Source of the DNA: Actinomycetes bacterium
Lineage (GTDB): Bacteria; Actinomycetota; Actinomycetes; Propionibacteriales; Propionibacteriaceae
Direction: 5' to 3'
Assembly: GCA_023392635.1 (NCBI GenBank)
Contig: JAEVYS010000056.1
Coordinates: 3,560-67,559, forward strand
DNA length: 64,000 bases
The notes under the pieces are model-generated. The model ran no database searches and had not been told where the DNA came from. It was given only the letters and a program-made list of their open reading frames with translations. Shown in pieces: positions 8,299-16,325 of this stretch. Both the position numbers and the translations under genes were made by a program. Every line of letters begins with the position of its first letter. Position 1 is the first letter of the stretch.

Positions 8299-8565
8299 TC
8301 ACTCCCGCCTCGGCGGCCGCTCCACGACGATCGTGATCCTGCTCAGCAGGGCCGCAACGAGGCCGACACCGAGCAGGAGCGGCGCAACAAGGGCCGTGAT
8401 CGCCCCCACGGTGAGGCCGGCGTTCAGGGGCACCTCCAGCAGGGTGCGCCCGTCGCGCCTGAGGGTCATGCGGCGGATGTTGCCCTCCTTGACCAGTTCC
8501 ACGATCTTGCGGACGAGGTTGTTCGCGGTGACCTCGAACTCCTCCGTGCTGCCCTTCTCGCTCAT
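8299..8565 (-). CDS. DUF4342 domain-containing small membrane protein
   Basis: An 88-residue protein. The N-terminal half (EFEVTANNLVRKIVELVKEGNIRR, then RDGRTLLEVPLNAG) is the DUF4342 signature, and one hydrophobic hairpin (ITALVAPLLLGVGLVAALL) forms a membrane segment. Family function is unknown; members are small membrane-associated proteins across actinobacteria and firmicutes. I prefer ATG 8565 (MSEKG), which has GGGAG 8 nt upstream, over the GTG three codons earlier. Confidence 0.82.
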   Translation of the reverse strand: MSEKGSTEEFEVTANNLVRKIVELVKEGNIRRMTLRRDGRTLLEVPLNAGLTVGAITALVAPLLLGVGLVAALLSRITIVVERPPRRE

Positions 8566-8646
8566 CCCACCCACTCCCGGACGGGCCGGCCGGTCCGGCC
8601 CACCATTCCATTCTGCCCAGCCCGCCCGATGGCGTGGCCGAGGGGC

Positions 8647-9165
8647 TCACAACGCGAAGCCGTCGTAGCCGACCGCCAGCACGCGGTCCTCGGTGGAGAA
8701 CCTCAACGGGTACTCGTTCGCCGGGAGCGCCCGCAGGTAGAACCGCAGCGCGTCCTCCCCTGCCGGCTCGATCATCAGGTAGCGCTGGAGGCGCGACGGG
8801 CCCACCCGGTCGCGCATGACGTCGTACACGTAGTGCAGGAGCTCCGTGCCGTGGTGCGGTTCCCCGCCCCGCGCGAACAACCGGCGCCGGAACCGGAACT
8901 GCGGATGGATCGCGAAGTAGGCGAGGTAGTCGTACTGGTCCTCGGGATAGCTCATCACGATCGCTGCGCCCACGATCCCCTCCGGCGGCACGTCCTCCGT
9001 CGCCCCCACGATCCTGCGGACGAACGCCGTCGTGTCGGAGAACTCGCTCCACAGGGCGTGGGACGACTTCCCGATCGGGAAGGCCGCCTTCAGCACATCG
9101 CGCAGGGCGCGCCGGTCGGGCCGGGCGAGTTCGGAGTAGGCGCGGTGCTCGTTCCTGAACGCCAT
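8647..9165 (-). CDS. GNAT-like acetyltransferase-fold protein
   Basis: A 172-residue cytoplasmic protein. The order of a central beta-strand motif (YDYLAYFAIHPQFRFRRR), a following helix (GTELLHYVYDVM) and YLMIEPAGEDALRFYLRAL resembles the acetyl-CoA-binding core of GNAT N-acetyltransferases, where a glycine-rich R/Q-x-x-G-x-G/A loop is expected after the strand; here it is only loosely conserved. I chose ATG 9165; GTG at 9201 would add 12 residues. It lies 71 nt downstream of the treY-treZ gene on the same strand and may be transcribed with it. Assignment is by fold-like pattern only. Confidence 0.6.
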   Translation of the reverse strand: MAFRNEHRAYSELARPDRRALRDVLKAAFPIGKSSHALWSEFSDTTAFVRRIVGATEDVPPEGIVGAAIVMSYPEDQYDYLAYFAIHPQFRFRRRLFARGGEPHHGTELLHYVYDVMRDRVGPSRLQRYLMIEPAGEDALRFYLRALPANEYPLRFSTEDRVLAVGYDGFAL

Positions 9166-9236
9166 CTCGCCCGCGCCGCCCGCGATCGTGCCCGCCCTCA
9201 CAGGCCCATCCTGCCGCGAACCGGGCGCGACCGGCG

Positions 9237-12200
9237 TTACGGCTCGAGCGGCAGCAGGAGCGCCCCGGCGTGCGGCGGGAGCACCACGGCCGATCCGGCC
9301 AGCCGCGCGCCGGACGGGCTCGCCCACCGCAGCTGGTGCCGCCCCCCGACTTCGACCCTCGCCTCGGTGTCGCCGAAGTTCACGACGACGGCGAGGCCGC
9401 CACGCCGCATGAGGAACCACCGGGCATCCTCATCGACCTCACAGCTGGTGCGGGTGAGCATCGGGTTGGTGAGCTCGGCGTACTGGTGTCGCAGCGCGAT
9501 CAGTTCCCGGTACGTGTCGAGCACCAGCCGGTGGCGGCCACCCTCCGGTTCGGTCCAGTCCAGCCGCGCGGAGGCGAACGTCTCCGGCGACATCGGGTCG
9601 GGGACCTGCGTGGGGTCCCACGCCATCCTGGCGAACTCCCGCAGCCGACCAGCGGTCACCGCCGCGGCCAGCTCGGGCTCGGGATGGCCAGAGAAGAACG
9701 GGAACGGCGTGCCCGCCGCCCACTCCTCGCCCATGAAGACCATCGGCGTGAAGGGCGCGGTCAGGGTCACCAGCGCCGCACAGGCCAGCTGGTCGTCGTC
9801 GAGCTTCTCGGCCGGCCGGTCGCCGCGGGCACGGTTCCCCACCTGGTCGTGGTTGGCACTGCACACCACCAGCCGCCAGCCCTCGGCGGTTCCGCGGTCG
9901 AGCGCACCCCCGTGGCCGATCGCCCGGAAGCTCGACCAGGACCCGTCGTGGAAGAAGCCGCGCTCGCACACCTTGGCCAGAGCCGAGAGCGGTGCGAAGT
10001 CGGCGTAGTACCCCTCCGTCTCCCCGGTGAGCGCCACATGGAGGGCGTGGTGGAAGTCGTCGCTCCACTGCGCGTCGATGCCGTAGCCCCCGGCTCCTCG
10101 CGGTGCGGTCAGGCGCGGGTCGTTCTGGTCGGACTCCGCGATGAGGGTGAGCGGACGCCGCAGGTGCGCCGACAGGTCGGACGCGATCAGCGCCAACTCC
10201 TCCAGTAGGTGCACCGGCGAGGAGTCGAGGAGTGCGTGCACCGCGTCCAGCCGTAGGGCGTCCACGTGCATGTCGACGAACCAGTGCCGCAGGTTCTCCC
10301 CGATCAGGGCCCGGACCTCCCGGCTGCCCTCGCCGTCGAGATTGACCCGGGTCCCCCAGGTGCCCTGCTCCTCGGTGAGGTAGGGCCCGAAGACGGGCAG
10401 GTAGTTCCCGCTCGGCCCGAGGTGGTTGTAGACCACGTCCTGCACGACCGCCAGACCGGAGGCGTGGCACGCGTCGACGAAACGGCGGTAGGCGTCCGGG
10501 CCGCCATAGGGCTCGTGGACGGCGAACCACGCGACGCCGTCGTACCCCCAGCCGCGGTCGCCGTTGAACGCGTTCACGGGCATCAGCTCGACGAAGTCGA
10601 CCCCCAGCTCGACGAGGTGCGGCAGGCGGGAGATGGCAGCGTCCAGGGTGCCCTCGGGCGTGAACGTGCCCAGGTGCAGTTCGTAGACGACCGAGCCGGC
10701 CAGGGTGCGCCCGGTCCAGCCCTGGTCATGCCAGGTGAACGCGGCCGGGTCGAAGGTGCGCGAAAGGCCGTGCACGCCGAACGGCTGCCAACGGCTGCGT
10801 GGATCGGGCAGCGGCTCGGTGCGGTCGTCGACGAGATAGCCGTAGTCGGCCCGGCCCAGGGGTTCGGGCTCGGCAGGGGACCACCACCCGTCGGGGGCCT
10901 TCAGCATGGGCACCACCCGATCGCCGACCTGCAGCCGGACGCTCTGCGGGAGCGGCGCCCAGACGTCGAAACGTCCCCTCTCCCCTGCCCGGCGTTCCTC
11001 GCGCACCAGCAGGGCCACCGGGTAGGTGGCCAGGACGTCGGCGAGCAGCACCGACCCCCGTTCGTCCGCGGCGAGCCGGCGACCCGAGACCAGGTCGCGC
11101 CAGCGCCCCTCGGGCAGGGCGATCCACGTGCCGCGCCAGCCGCCCGCGGCGGCGAGTCCGACCGGCAGCCGGGTCGCCAGGGAGATCGCGCCACCCCGGT
11201 CGAAGCCGACGAGGTGGTCCGCGGCCGGCCCCTCGGCGAACAGGGGCTCGTAACCGGTGAACAGCTCGGGGCGGTCACGTCGGAGCGTGAGCGCCTGGTG
11301 GCACAGCAGCAGCTTGGCCGCGCCGTCGTCCTCCGCAGCGCCCGTGGACAGGGGTGGGCGGGCACCGGTCCGCACGCGGGCCAGCAGTTCGGCCCGAGCG
11401 GTGAAGTCGACGCTGCGGCGGTTGTCCGGGTCGACCAGGCTGGTCTCCCACAACTCGCTGCCCTGGTAGAGGTCGGGCACGCCGGGGATCGTGAGGTCGA
11501 GCAACTTGGCGGCCAGCGCGTTGCTGCGCCCGGGCCCGGCGATCGTGTCGAGGACGCGCTCCAGCACCCCTGCGACCGCCGCGTCGTCGAACGCGGCGTC
11601 GACGCACGCCTGGAGCGCCGCTTCGAAGGACGCCTGGGGCGCCGTCCAGCCGGTGTGCTCGCCGGCCTCCCGCATCGCCTTCTCGGCATAGGCGTGCAGC
11701 CGCTCGCGGCTCGCGGGCCAGGCGCCGAGGATCGCCTGCCACAGAAGGTTCGCGAGCCCCGGGTCGGGCACGGGAACGAGGTCGAGCAGCTCGCCGAGCG
11801 CGGCGTCCCACACCTCCGGCACCTCGGCCAGCACGCTGATCCTGGCCCGGACGTCCTCGCCTCGCTTGGTGTCGTGCGTGGTGCCGGCGGTCATCGCCGC
11901 CGGCCACTCCAGTTGCCGCACCTGCATCAGCGCGTGGAACTCCTCGACCCCGACGCTGAACACACTCGGGTCGCCCCCGACCTCGTTGAGCGAGGTGAGG
12001 CGCGCCCAGCGGTAGAACGCCTGGTCCTCCACGCCTTTCGCCATCACCATGCCGGACGTCTGCTGGAAGCGCTGGGCCGGTCCGGACGCGCCGTCGGCCA
12101 GCACCGGGTAGAGCACGTCCAGTTCACCGCCGAGGTCCGGTCGGCGCTCCCACGCGAAGCCGAAGGCACGGTCGAGGTGCTCGCGCCCCTCCGGCAGGTA

Positions 12201-13397
12201 GGACCGGTAGACCTCGAAGTCGGCCAGCACTTCCGCGACGGCGTCAGCGAGCCGGTCGAGGTCGGGGTGGTCGGCGGCGTCCAGCCCGGCGACCACCTCA
12301 CGCGCGATCCGGCGGACCTCCGAGTTCAGGATGCCGTTCGCGACCTCGAGCTTGCCGGCGCGAACCAGCTCGCGCCAGTCGACCTCCCGCCCGCGCAGCC
12401 GGTTCTCCAGCGCGGTCAGCCGGCCCTCGCCGGACGGGTCGACCAGGACCCGGTCCACGAGGGCCATCGCGTCGTAGCCGGTGGTGCCGGCGGTCGCCCA
12501 CGTGGACGGCAGCTCCTCCATGACCACCTGGTCGGACTCCCCGTCGGTGAGGGAGAGGATCTTCTCGACCAGCACGTACGCGCCGCCGGTGAGCGCGGCC
12601 AGGTCGTCGAGGTACTTCCCGGGATCGCGGAGCCCGTCGGGGTGGTCCACGCGCAGCCCGTCGACCTGGCCCTCGTCGAACCAGCGACGGACCTCTGCGT
12701 GTGACCGGGCGAACCACTCCGGGTCCTCCACCCGGATCGCGACCAGCGTGTTCACCGCGAAGAAGCGTCGGTAGTTCAGCGTCCGGTCGGCCTGGCGCCA
12801 GCTGACCAGCTCGTAGTGCTGCCGGGCGTGGACGGCGTTGGGGTCCTCGTCGCCGGACAGGACCGAGCCCGGCGCCAGCGGGAACCGCTGGTCGTGGTAG
12901 TGCAGCTCGCCGCCGAGCACCTGCAGGTGGTCGATGCGTGCCGGCTCGCCCGTCCCGTTGGGATCGGCGAGCAGGTCATCGTCCCCCACCACCGGGATCC
13001 GGAGCTTCCCGCCACCGGCCGCCCAGTCGATGTCGAACGCGGACGCGTAGGACGACTCCTGCCCGTGGGTGAGCACGTGCCACCACCACTCGTTCTCCCA
13101 GGGCCGGGCCACCCCGACGTGGTTGGGAACGATGTCGACGAGCACGCCCATGCCGAGCCGACGCGCCTCGGTGGCCAGCGCCGCCAGGCCGGACGCCCGC
13201 CCCCGGGACGGGTCGATGGCGCGGTGGTCGGACACGTCGTAGCCGTGCTCGCTGCCCGACTCGGACGCGAGCAGCGGCGACAGGTACACCCAGTCGATGC
13301 CCAGCTCGTGGAGGTACCCCAGGATGCGGGCGGCGGCGACGAGGTCGAACTCCTCGGTGATCTGGAGGCGGTAGGTGCTGGCGGGGGTGGGTCGCAT
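9237..13397 (-). CDS. treY/treZ: TreY-TreZ fusion: maltooligosyltrehalose synthase / trehalohydrolase
   Basis: A single 1,386-residue frame that carries both steps of the TreYZ route from glycogen or maltodextrin to trehalose. Residues 1 to about 800 are TreY (GH13): STYRLQ at the N-terminus, VDIVPNHVG, the nucleophile region GLRVDHPDGL (D251) and general acid in LVEKIL (E278). Residues from about 808 to the end are TreZ: it begins RFDVWAP like a free TreZ N-terminus and has YELHLGTFTPEGT, nucleophile D1051 in LRLDAVH and acid E1088 in LIAESDQND. No stop or plausible restart separates them. TreY and TreZ are normally separate proteins of about 780 and 580 residues, so both halves are full length. 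It starts 16 nt after the glgX stop, indicating an operon. Confidence 0.93.
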   Translation of the reverse strand: MRPTPASTYRLQITEEFDLVAAARILGYLHELGIDWVYLSPLLASESGSEHGYDVSDHRAIDPSRGRASGLAALATEARRLGMGVLVDIVPNHVGVARPWENEWWWHVLTHGQESSYASAFDIDWAAGGGKLRIPVVGDDDLLADPNGTGEPARIDHLQVLGGELHYHDQRFPLAPGSVLSGDEDPNAVHARQHYELVSWRQADRTLNYRRFFAVNTLVAIRVEDPEWFARSHAEVRRWFDEGQVDGLRVDHPDGLRDPGKYLDDLAALTGGAYVLVEKILSLTDGESDQVVMEELPSTWATAGTTGYDAMALVDRVLVDPSGEGRLTALENRLRGREVDWRELVRAGKLEVANGILNSEVRRIAREVVAGLDAADHPDLDRLADAVAEVLADFEVYRSYLPEGREHLDRAFGFAWERRPDLGGELDVLYPVLADGASGPAQRFQQTSGMVMAKGVEDQAFYRWARLTSLNEVGGDPSVFSVGVEEFHALMQVRQLEWPAAMTAGTTHDTKRGEDVRARISVLAEVPEVWDAALGELLDLVPVPDPGLANLLWQAILGAWPASRERLHAYAEKAMREAGEHTGWTAPQASFEAALQACVDAAFDDAAVAGVLERVLDTIAGPGRSNALAAKLLDLTIPGVPDLYQGSELWETSLVDPDNRRSVDFTARAELLARVRTGARPPLSTGAAEDDGAAKLLLCHQALTLRRDRPELFTGYEPLFAEGPAADHLVGFDRGGAISLATRLPVGLAAAGGWRGTWIALPEGRWRDLVSGRRLAADERGSVLLADVLATYPVALLVREERRAGERGRFDVWAPLPQSVRLQVGDRVVPMLKAPDGWWSPAEPEPLGRADYGYLVDDRTEPLPDPRSRWQPFGVHGLSRTFDPAAFTWHDQGWTGRTLAGSVVYELHLGTFTPEGTLDAAISRLPHLVELGVDFVELMPVNAFNGDRGWGYDGVAWFAVHEPYGGPDAYRRFVDACHASGLAVVQDVVYNHLGPSGNYLPVFGPYLTEEQGTWGTRVNLDGEGSREVRALIGENLRHWFVDMHVDALRLDAVHALLDSSPVHLLEELALIASDLSAHLRRPLTLIAESDQNDPRLTAPRGAGGYGIDAQWSDDFHHALHVALTGETEGYYADFAPLSALAKVCERGFFHDGSWSSFRAIGHGGALDRGTAEGWRLVVCSANHDQVGNRARGDRPAEKLDDDQLACAALVTLTAPFTPMVFMGEEWAAGTPFPFFSGHPEPELAAAVTAGRLREFARMAWDPTQVPDPMSPETFASARLDWTEPEGGRHRLVLDTYRELIALRHQYAELTNPMLTRTSCEVDEDARWFLMRRGGLAVVVNFGDTEARVEVGGRHQLRWASPSGARLAGSAVVLPPHAGALLLPLEP

Positions 13398-13413
13398 GCC
13401 TACCTCCTACCCC

Positions 13414-15582
13414 TCATTTCGCCTGTTCGGCCATCACGGCTACGGAAGCTGCCGCGGAGACCCTCGCCTCGGGCGCCACCGAGCGGTGCTGCAGCAGCAC
13501 CAGCACGCTGTGCCCGGTCAGGGTCCGCGTCGCTCCCGGCAGCAACGGTTCCTTCTCCAGGTGGTCGGCAGCCGTGTCGATGAGCACGTCCCAGCCGTCC
13601 GCGTACTCCTCGGCGGGGATCGTCACGTCGACGGCGTCCTGCCCGCCGTTGAAGTAGAGGAGGGCGTGGTCGTCGAGGATCGGGTTGCCGATCGCGTCCT
13701 TGCCGGCGATGCCGTGACCGTTGAGGTACATGCCGAGCGAGCTGGCACCCGGTGCGGTCCAGTCGCCGTCCTCCATCGGCCGCCCCTCGGGGTGCAGCCA
13801 GACGATGTCGTTGAGCCGCTGCCCGTCCCCGACCCGTACGGCGTTGCCGGTGAAGAACCGCTTGCGCCGGAAGGTCGGGTGCTCGGCACGGAGCCGGGCG
13901 ATGGTGGCGGTGAACTCCATCAGCGGCGCGTCCACCTCGTTCCAGTGCAGCCAGGAGATCTCGGAGTCCTGCGCGTAGGTGTTGTTGTTCCCGCCCTTGG
14001 TGCGGCCGATCTCGTCGCCGTACAGGATCATCGGGACGCCCTGGCTGAGCAGCAGCGTCGTGATCAGGTTGCGCTGCTCGCGGGCCCGGGCGGCGAGGAT
14101 CTCCGGATCGGTCGTCGGGCCCTCGACCCCGTGGTTCCAGGAGCGGTTGAAGCTCTCGCCGTCCCGGTTCTCCTCGCCGTTGGCGTCGTTGTGCTTGTCG
14201 TTGTACGACACCAGGTCGCGCAGGGTGAAACCGTCGTGCGCGGTGACGAAGTTCACGCTCGCGAAGGGGCGGCGCCCCGAGTGCTCGTACAGGTCGGCCG
14301 AGCCGGCGATCCGGGCGGCGAACTCGCCCAGGTTCGGTTCCCCGCGCCAGAAGTCGCGGACCGAGTCGCGGAACTTGCCGTTCCACTCCGACCACTGCGG
14401 CGGGAAGTTGCCGACCTGGTATCCGCCGGGGCCGACGTCCCACGGTTCGGCGATGAGCTTCACCTGGCTGATCACCGGATCCTGCTGAACGAGCTCGAAG
14501 AAGGTGGCCAGCCGGTTCACGTCGTAGAACTCGCGGGCCAGGGTGGCGGCCAGGTCGAACCGGAACCCGTCCACGCGCATGTCCATCACCCAGTAGCGCA
14601 GCGAGTCCATGATCAGCTGCAGCGAGTGCGGATGGCTGACGTTCAGCGAGTTCCCGGTGCCGGTGTAGTCCATGTAGTACTGCTTCTTGTCGTCGACGAG
14701 CCGGTAGTAGGCCGGATTGTCGATGCCGCGGAAGCTGAGGGTGGGGCCGAGCTGGTTGCCTTCCGCGGTGTGGTTGTAGACCACGTCGAGGATCACCTCG
14801 ATGCCGGCGGCGTGGAGGGTCTTCACCATGCCCTTGAACTCCTGCACCTGGGAGCCCGGGTCCTTCACCGAGGAGTACTCCGCGTGGGGGGCGAAGAAGC
14901 CGAGGGTGTTGTATCCCCAGTAGTTCTTCAGGCCCTTCTCCACCAGGTGGGCGTCGTGCACGAACTGGTGCACCGGCATGAGTTCCACCGCGGTGACGCC
15001 CAGGTTCTGCAGGTGCTTCACCACCGAAGGGTGGGCGATGCCGGCGTAGGTGCCGCGCAGTTCCTCCGGCACGTCCGGGTGCAGCCAGGTGAGGCCCTTG
15101 ACGTGCGCCTCGTAGATCAGCGACTCGTTGTAGGGGGTGTTCAGCACGCGGTCCCCCGTCCAGTCGAAGAAGGGGTTGACCACGACGCCGAGCATCATGC
15201 GGCCGGCCGAGTCGTCGTCGTTGCGCGAGTCCTCGTCGCCGAAGTTGTAGCCGAACAGCGACTGGTCCCAGTCGATGACGCCCTCGGTGGCCTTGGCGTA
15301 CGGGTCGAGCAGCAGCTTGTTGGGATTGCACCTCAGCCCGTTGGCGGGGTCGTGCGGTCCGTGGACGCGGTAGCCGTAGCGCTGGCCGGGGTCGACCTGC
15401 GGCAGGTAGCAGTGCCAGACGTAGGCGTCCACCTCGGTGAGCTCGACCCGGGTCTCGGTGTGCACCTCGTCGAACAGGCACAGCTCGACCCGTTCGGCCA
15501 CCTCGCTGAACAGGGCGAAATTCGTGCCGCGGCCGTCATAGGTCGCACCGAGCGGGTACGGCGATCCTGGCCAGACTTGCAT
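13414..15582 (-). CDS. glgX: Glycogen debranching enzyme GlgX
   Basis: A 722-residue GH13 isoamylase-type enzyme that hydrolyses alpha-1,6 branch points of (limit-dextrin) glycogen and releases linear maltodextrins. The N-terminal CBM48-like domain begins PGSPYPLGATYDGRGTNF. The catalytic domain has DVVYNHTAEGN, nucleophile D343 in GFRFDLAATL, acid E379 in LIAEPWDVGPGG, and NFVTAHDGFTLRDLVSY. Length is normal. ATG 15582 is preceded by GAGGAG at 6 nt spacing. The gene is the first of an operon with the downstream TreY-TreZ fusion, so debranched chains feed directly into trehalose synthesis. It is divergent from the PemK-like gene at 15667, with an 84-nt gap. Confidence 0.94.
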   Translation of the reverse strand: MQVWPGSPYPLGATYDGRGTNFALFSEVAERVELCLFDEVHTETRVELTEVDAYVWHCYLPQVDPGQRYGYRVHGPHDPANGLRCNPNKLLLDPYAKATEGVIDWDQSLFGYNFGDEDSRNDDDSAGRMMLGVVVNPFFDWTGDRVLNTPYNESLIYEAHVKGLTWLHPDVPEELRGTYAGIAHPSVVKHLQNLGVTAVELMPVHQFVHDAHLVEKGLKNYWGYNTLGFFAPHAEYSSVKDPGSQVQEFKGMVKTLHAAGIEVILDVVYNHTAEGNQLGPTLSFRGIDNPAYYRLVDDKKQYYMDYTGTGNSLNVSHPHSLQLIMDSLRYWVMDMRVDGFRFDLAATLAREFYDVNRLATFFELVQQDPVISQVKLIAEPWDVGPGGYQVGNFPPQWSEWNGKFRDSVRDFWRGEPNLGEFAARIAGSADLYEHSGRRPFASVNFVTAHDGFTLRDLVSYNDKHNDANGEENRDGESFNRSWNHGVEGPTTDPEILAARAREQRNLITTLLLSQGVPMILYGDEIGRTKGGNNNTYAQDSEISWLHWNEVDAPLMEFTATIARLRAEHPTFRRKRFFTGNAVRVGDGQRLNDIVWLHPEGRPMEDGDWTAPGASSLGMYLNGHGIAGKDAIGNPILDDHALLYFNGGQDAVDVTIPAEEYADGWDVLIDTAADHLEKEPLLPGATRTLTGHSVLVLLQHRSVAPEARVSAAASVAVMAEQAK

Positions 15583-15653
15583 GTGTTCTCCTCGGTTCCC
15601 GGAATGCCAGACTAGCCATGGCATCCTCCTCCGCGGCAGTTCGGGCGTGACGC

Positions 15654-15659
15654 TAGCGT
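15654..15659 (+). promoter_or_regulatory. -10 box of leaderless promoter, PemK-like gene
   Basis: TAGCGT, then 7 nt, then GTG 15667; no ribosome binding site. Confidence 0.5.
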
Positions 15660-15666
15660 TACGGCT

Positions 15667-16200
15667 GTGGCGACCAGCGACCTCATCCGTACCATCGGCC
15701 AGGCGATCATCGACGCGCTGTCCCCCCGCAGGACCGGCAGCCGCCGGCGGGGCGGGAGTACCCAACGACCCCGCCCCGGAAACAGCCGAACCGGCGCCGG
15801 TTACCCCGGGGACTACACGGGCCGGCCGGTGCTCAGCTACGACCCGCACCCCGGCCGACTCGCCGACCCGGGCGAAGTGGTGTGGACGTGGGTGCCGTTC
15901 GAGGAGGACCACAGCCGGGGCAAGGACCGGCCGGTCCTGGTCATCGGGCGCGACGGCCACTGGCTCCTGGGCCTGCCGATGACGAGCAAGGACCACGACC
16001 GGGACGCCGCGCAGGAGGCGGAGGAGGGCCGCTACTGGGTGGAGGTCGGCACGGGACCCTGGGACGCCTCCGGCCGGGTCAGCGAGGTGCGGGTCGACCG
16101 CATCGTCCGCGTCGACCCGGAGAGGATCCGGCGGGTGTCCGCCCCGATCTCCCGGGAACGCTTCGAGCGCGTCGCCGAGGGCGTCCGCCGGCACCGGTGA
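15667..16200 (+). CDS. PemK/MazF-family protein, solitary
   Basis: A 177-residue protein. After a basic, disordered N-terminal 45 residues comes a PemK/MazF-like beta-barrel: GEVVWTWVPFEEDHSRGKDR (about 68-87), then PVLVIGRDG, LGLPMTSKDH and a C-terminal EVRVDRIVRVDPE strand, matching the SH3-like core of the family. In toxins this fold cleaves RNA. The E-D-H-S-R-G-K-D-R-P-V-L-V-I segment is strongly conserved in actinobacterial standalone members. No antitoxin gene lies beside it: upstream is the divergent glgX and downstream a glycosyltransferase. So toxin activity should not be assumed. GTG start from the leaderless promoter. Confidence 0.78.
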   Translation: MATSDLIRTIGQAIIDALSPRRTGSRRRGGSTQRPRPGNSRTGAGYPGDYTGRPVLSYDPHPGRLADPGEVVWTWVPFEEDHSRGKDRPVLVIGRDGHWLLGLPMTSKDHDRDAAQEAEEGRYWVEVGTGPWDASGRVSEVRVDRIVRVDPERIRRVSAPISRERFERVAEGVRRHR

Positions 16201-16282
16201 GCCGGTGGATGCCGGCCCGGTGGGCGGACGCCCATTCCTGCGGCCACAAGGACATCAGGTAGGCTCCGCGGAAACCTCCGCC

Positions 16283-16303
16283 GCCCGTGGCCCCGCCACG
16301 GGC
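16283..16303 (+). terminator. Short hairpin after the PemK-like gene
   Basis: 9-bp perfect arms (16283-16291 and 16295-16303) with a CCC loop, 83 nt after the PemK-like stop. No T run follows. It overlaps a GTG at 16287, which argues against that codon being the start of the next gene. Confidence 0.45.
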
Positions 16304-16325
16304 CCGACCTCATCCAGGCGCTTTC

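Noticed and set aside
10266..15615. Long plus-strand open frames across treY-treZ and glgX
   Set aside because: They overlap two fully supported glycoside-hydrolase genes on the other strand and contain no recognisable motif.
16287..16325. GTG 16287 as start of the GT-C gene
   Set aside because: The codon lies within a perfect hairpin, has no ribosome binding site, and the added residues are a proline/arginine run.
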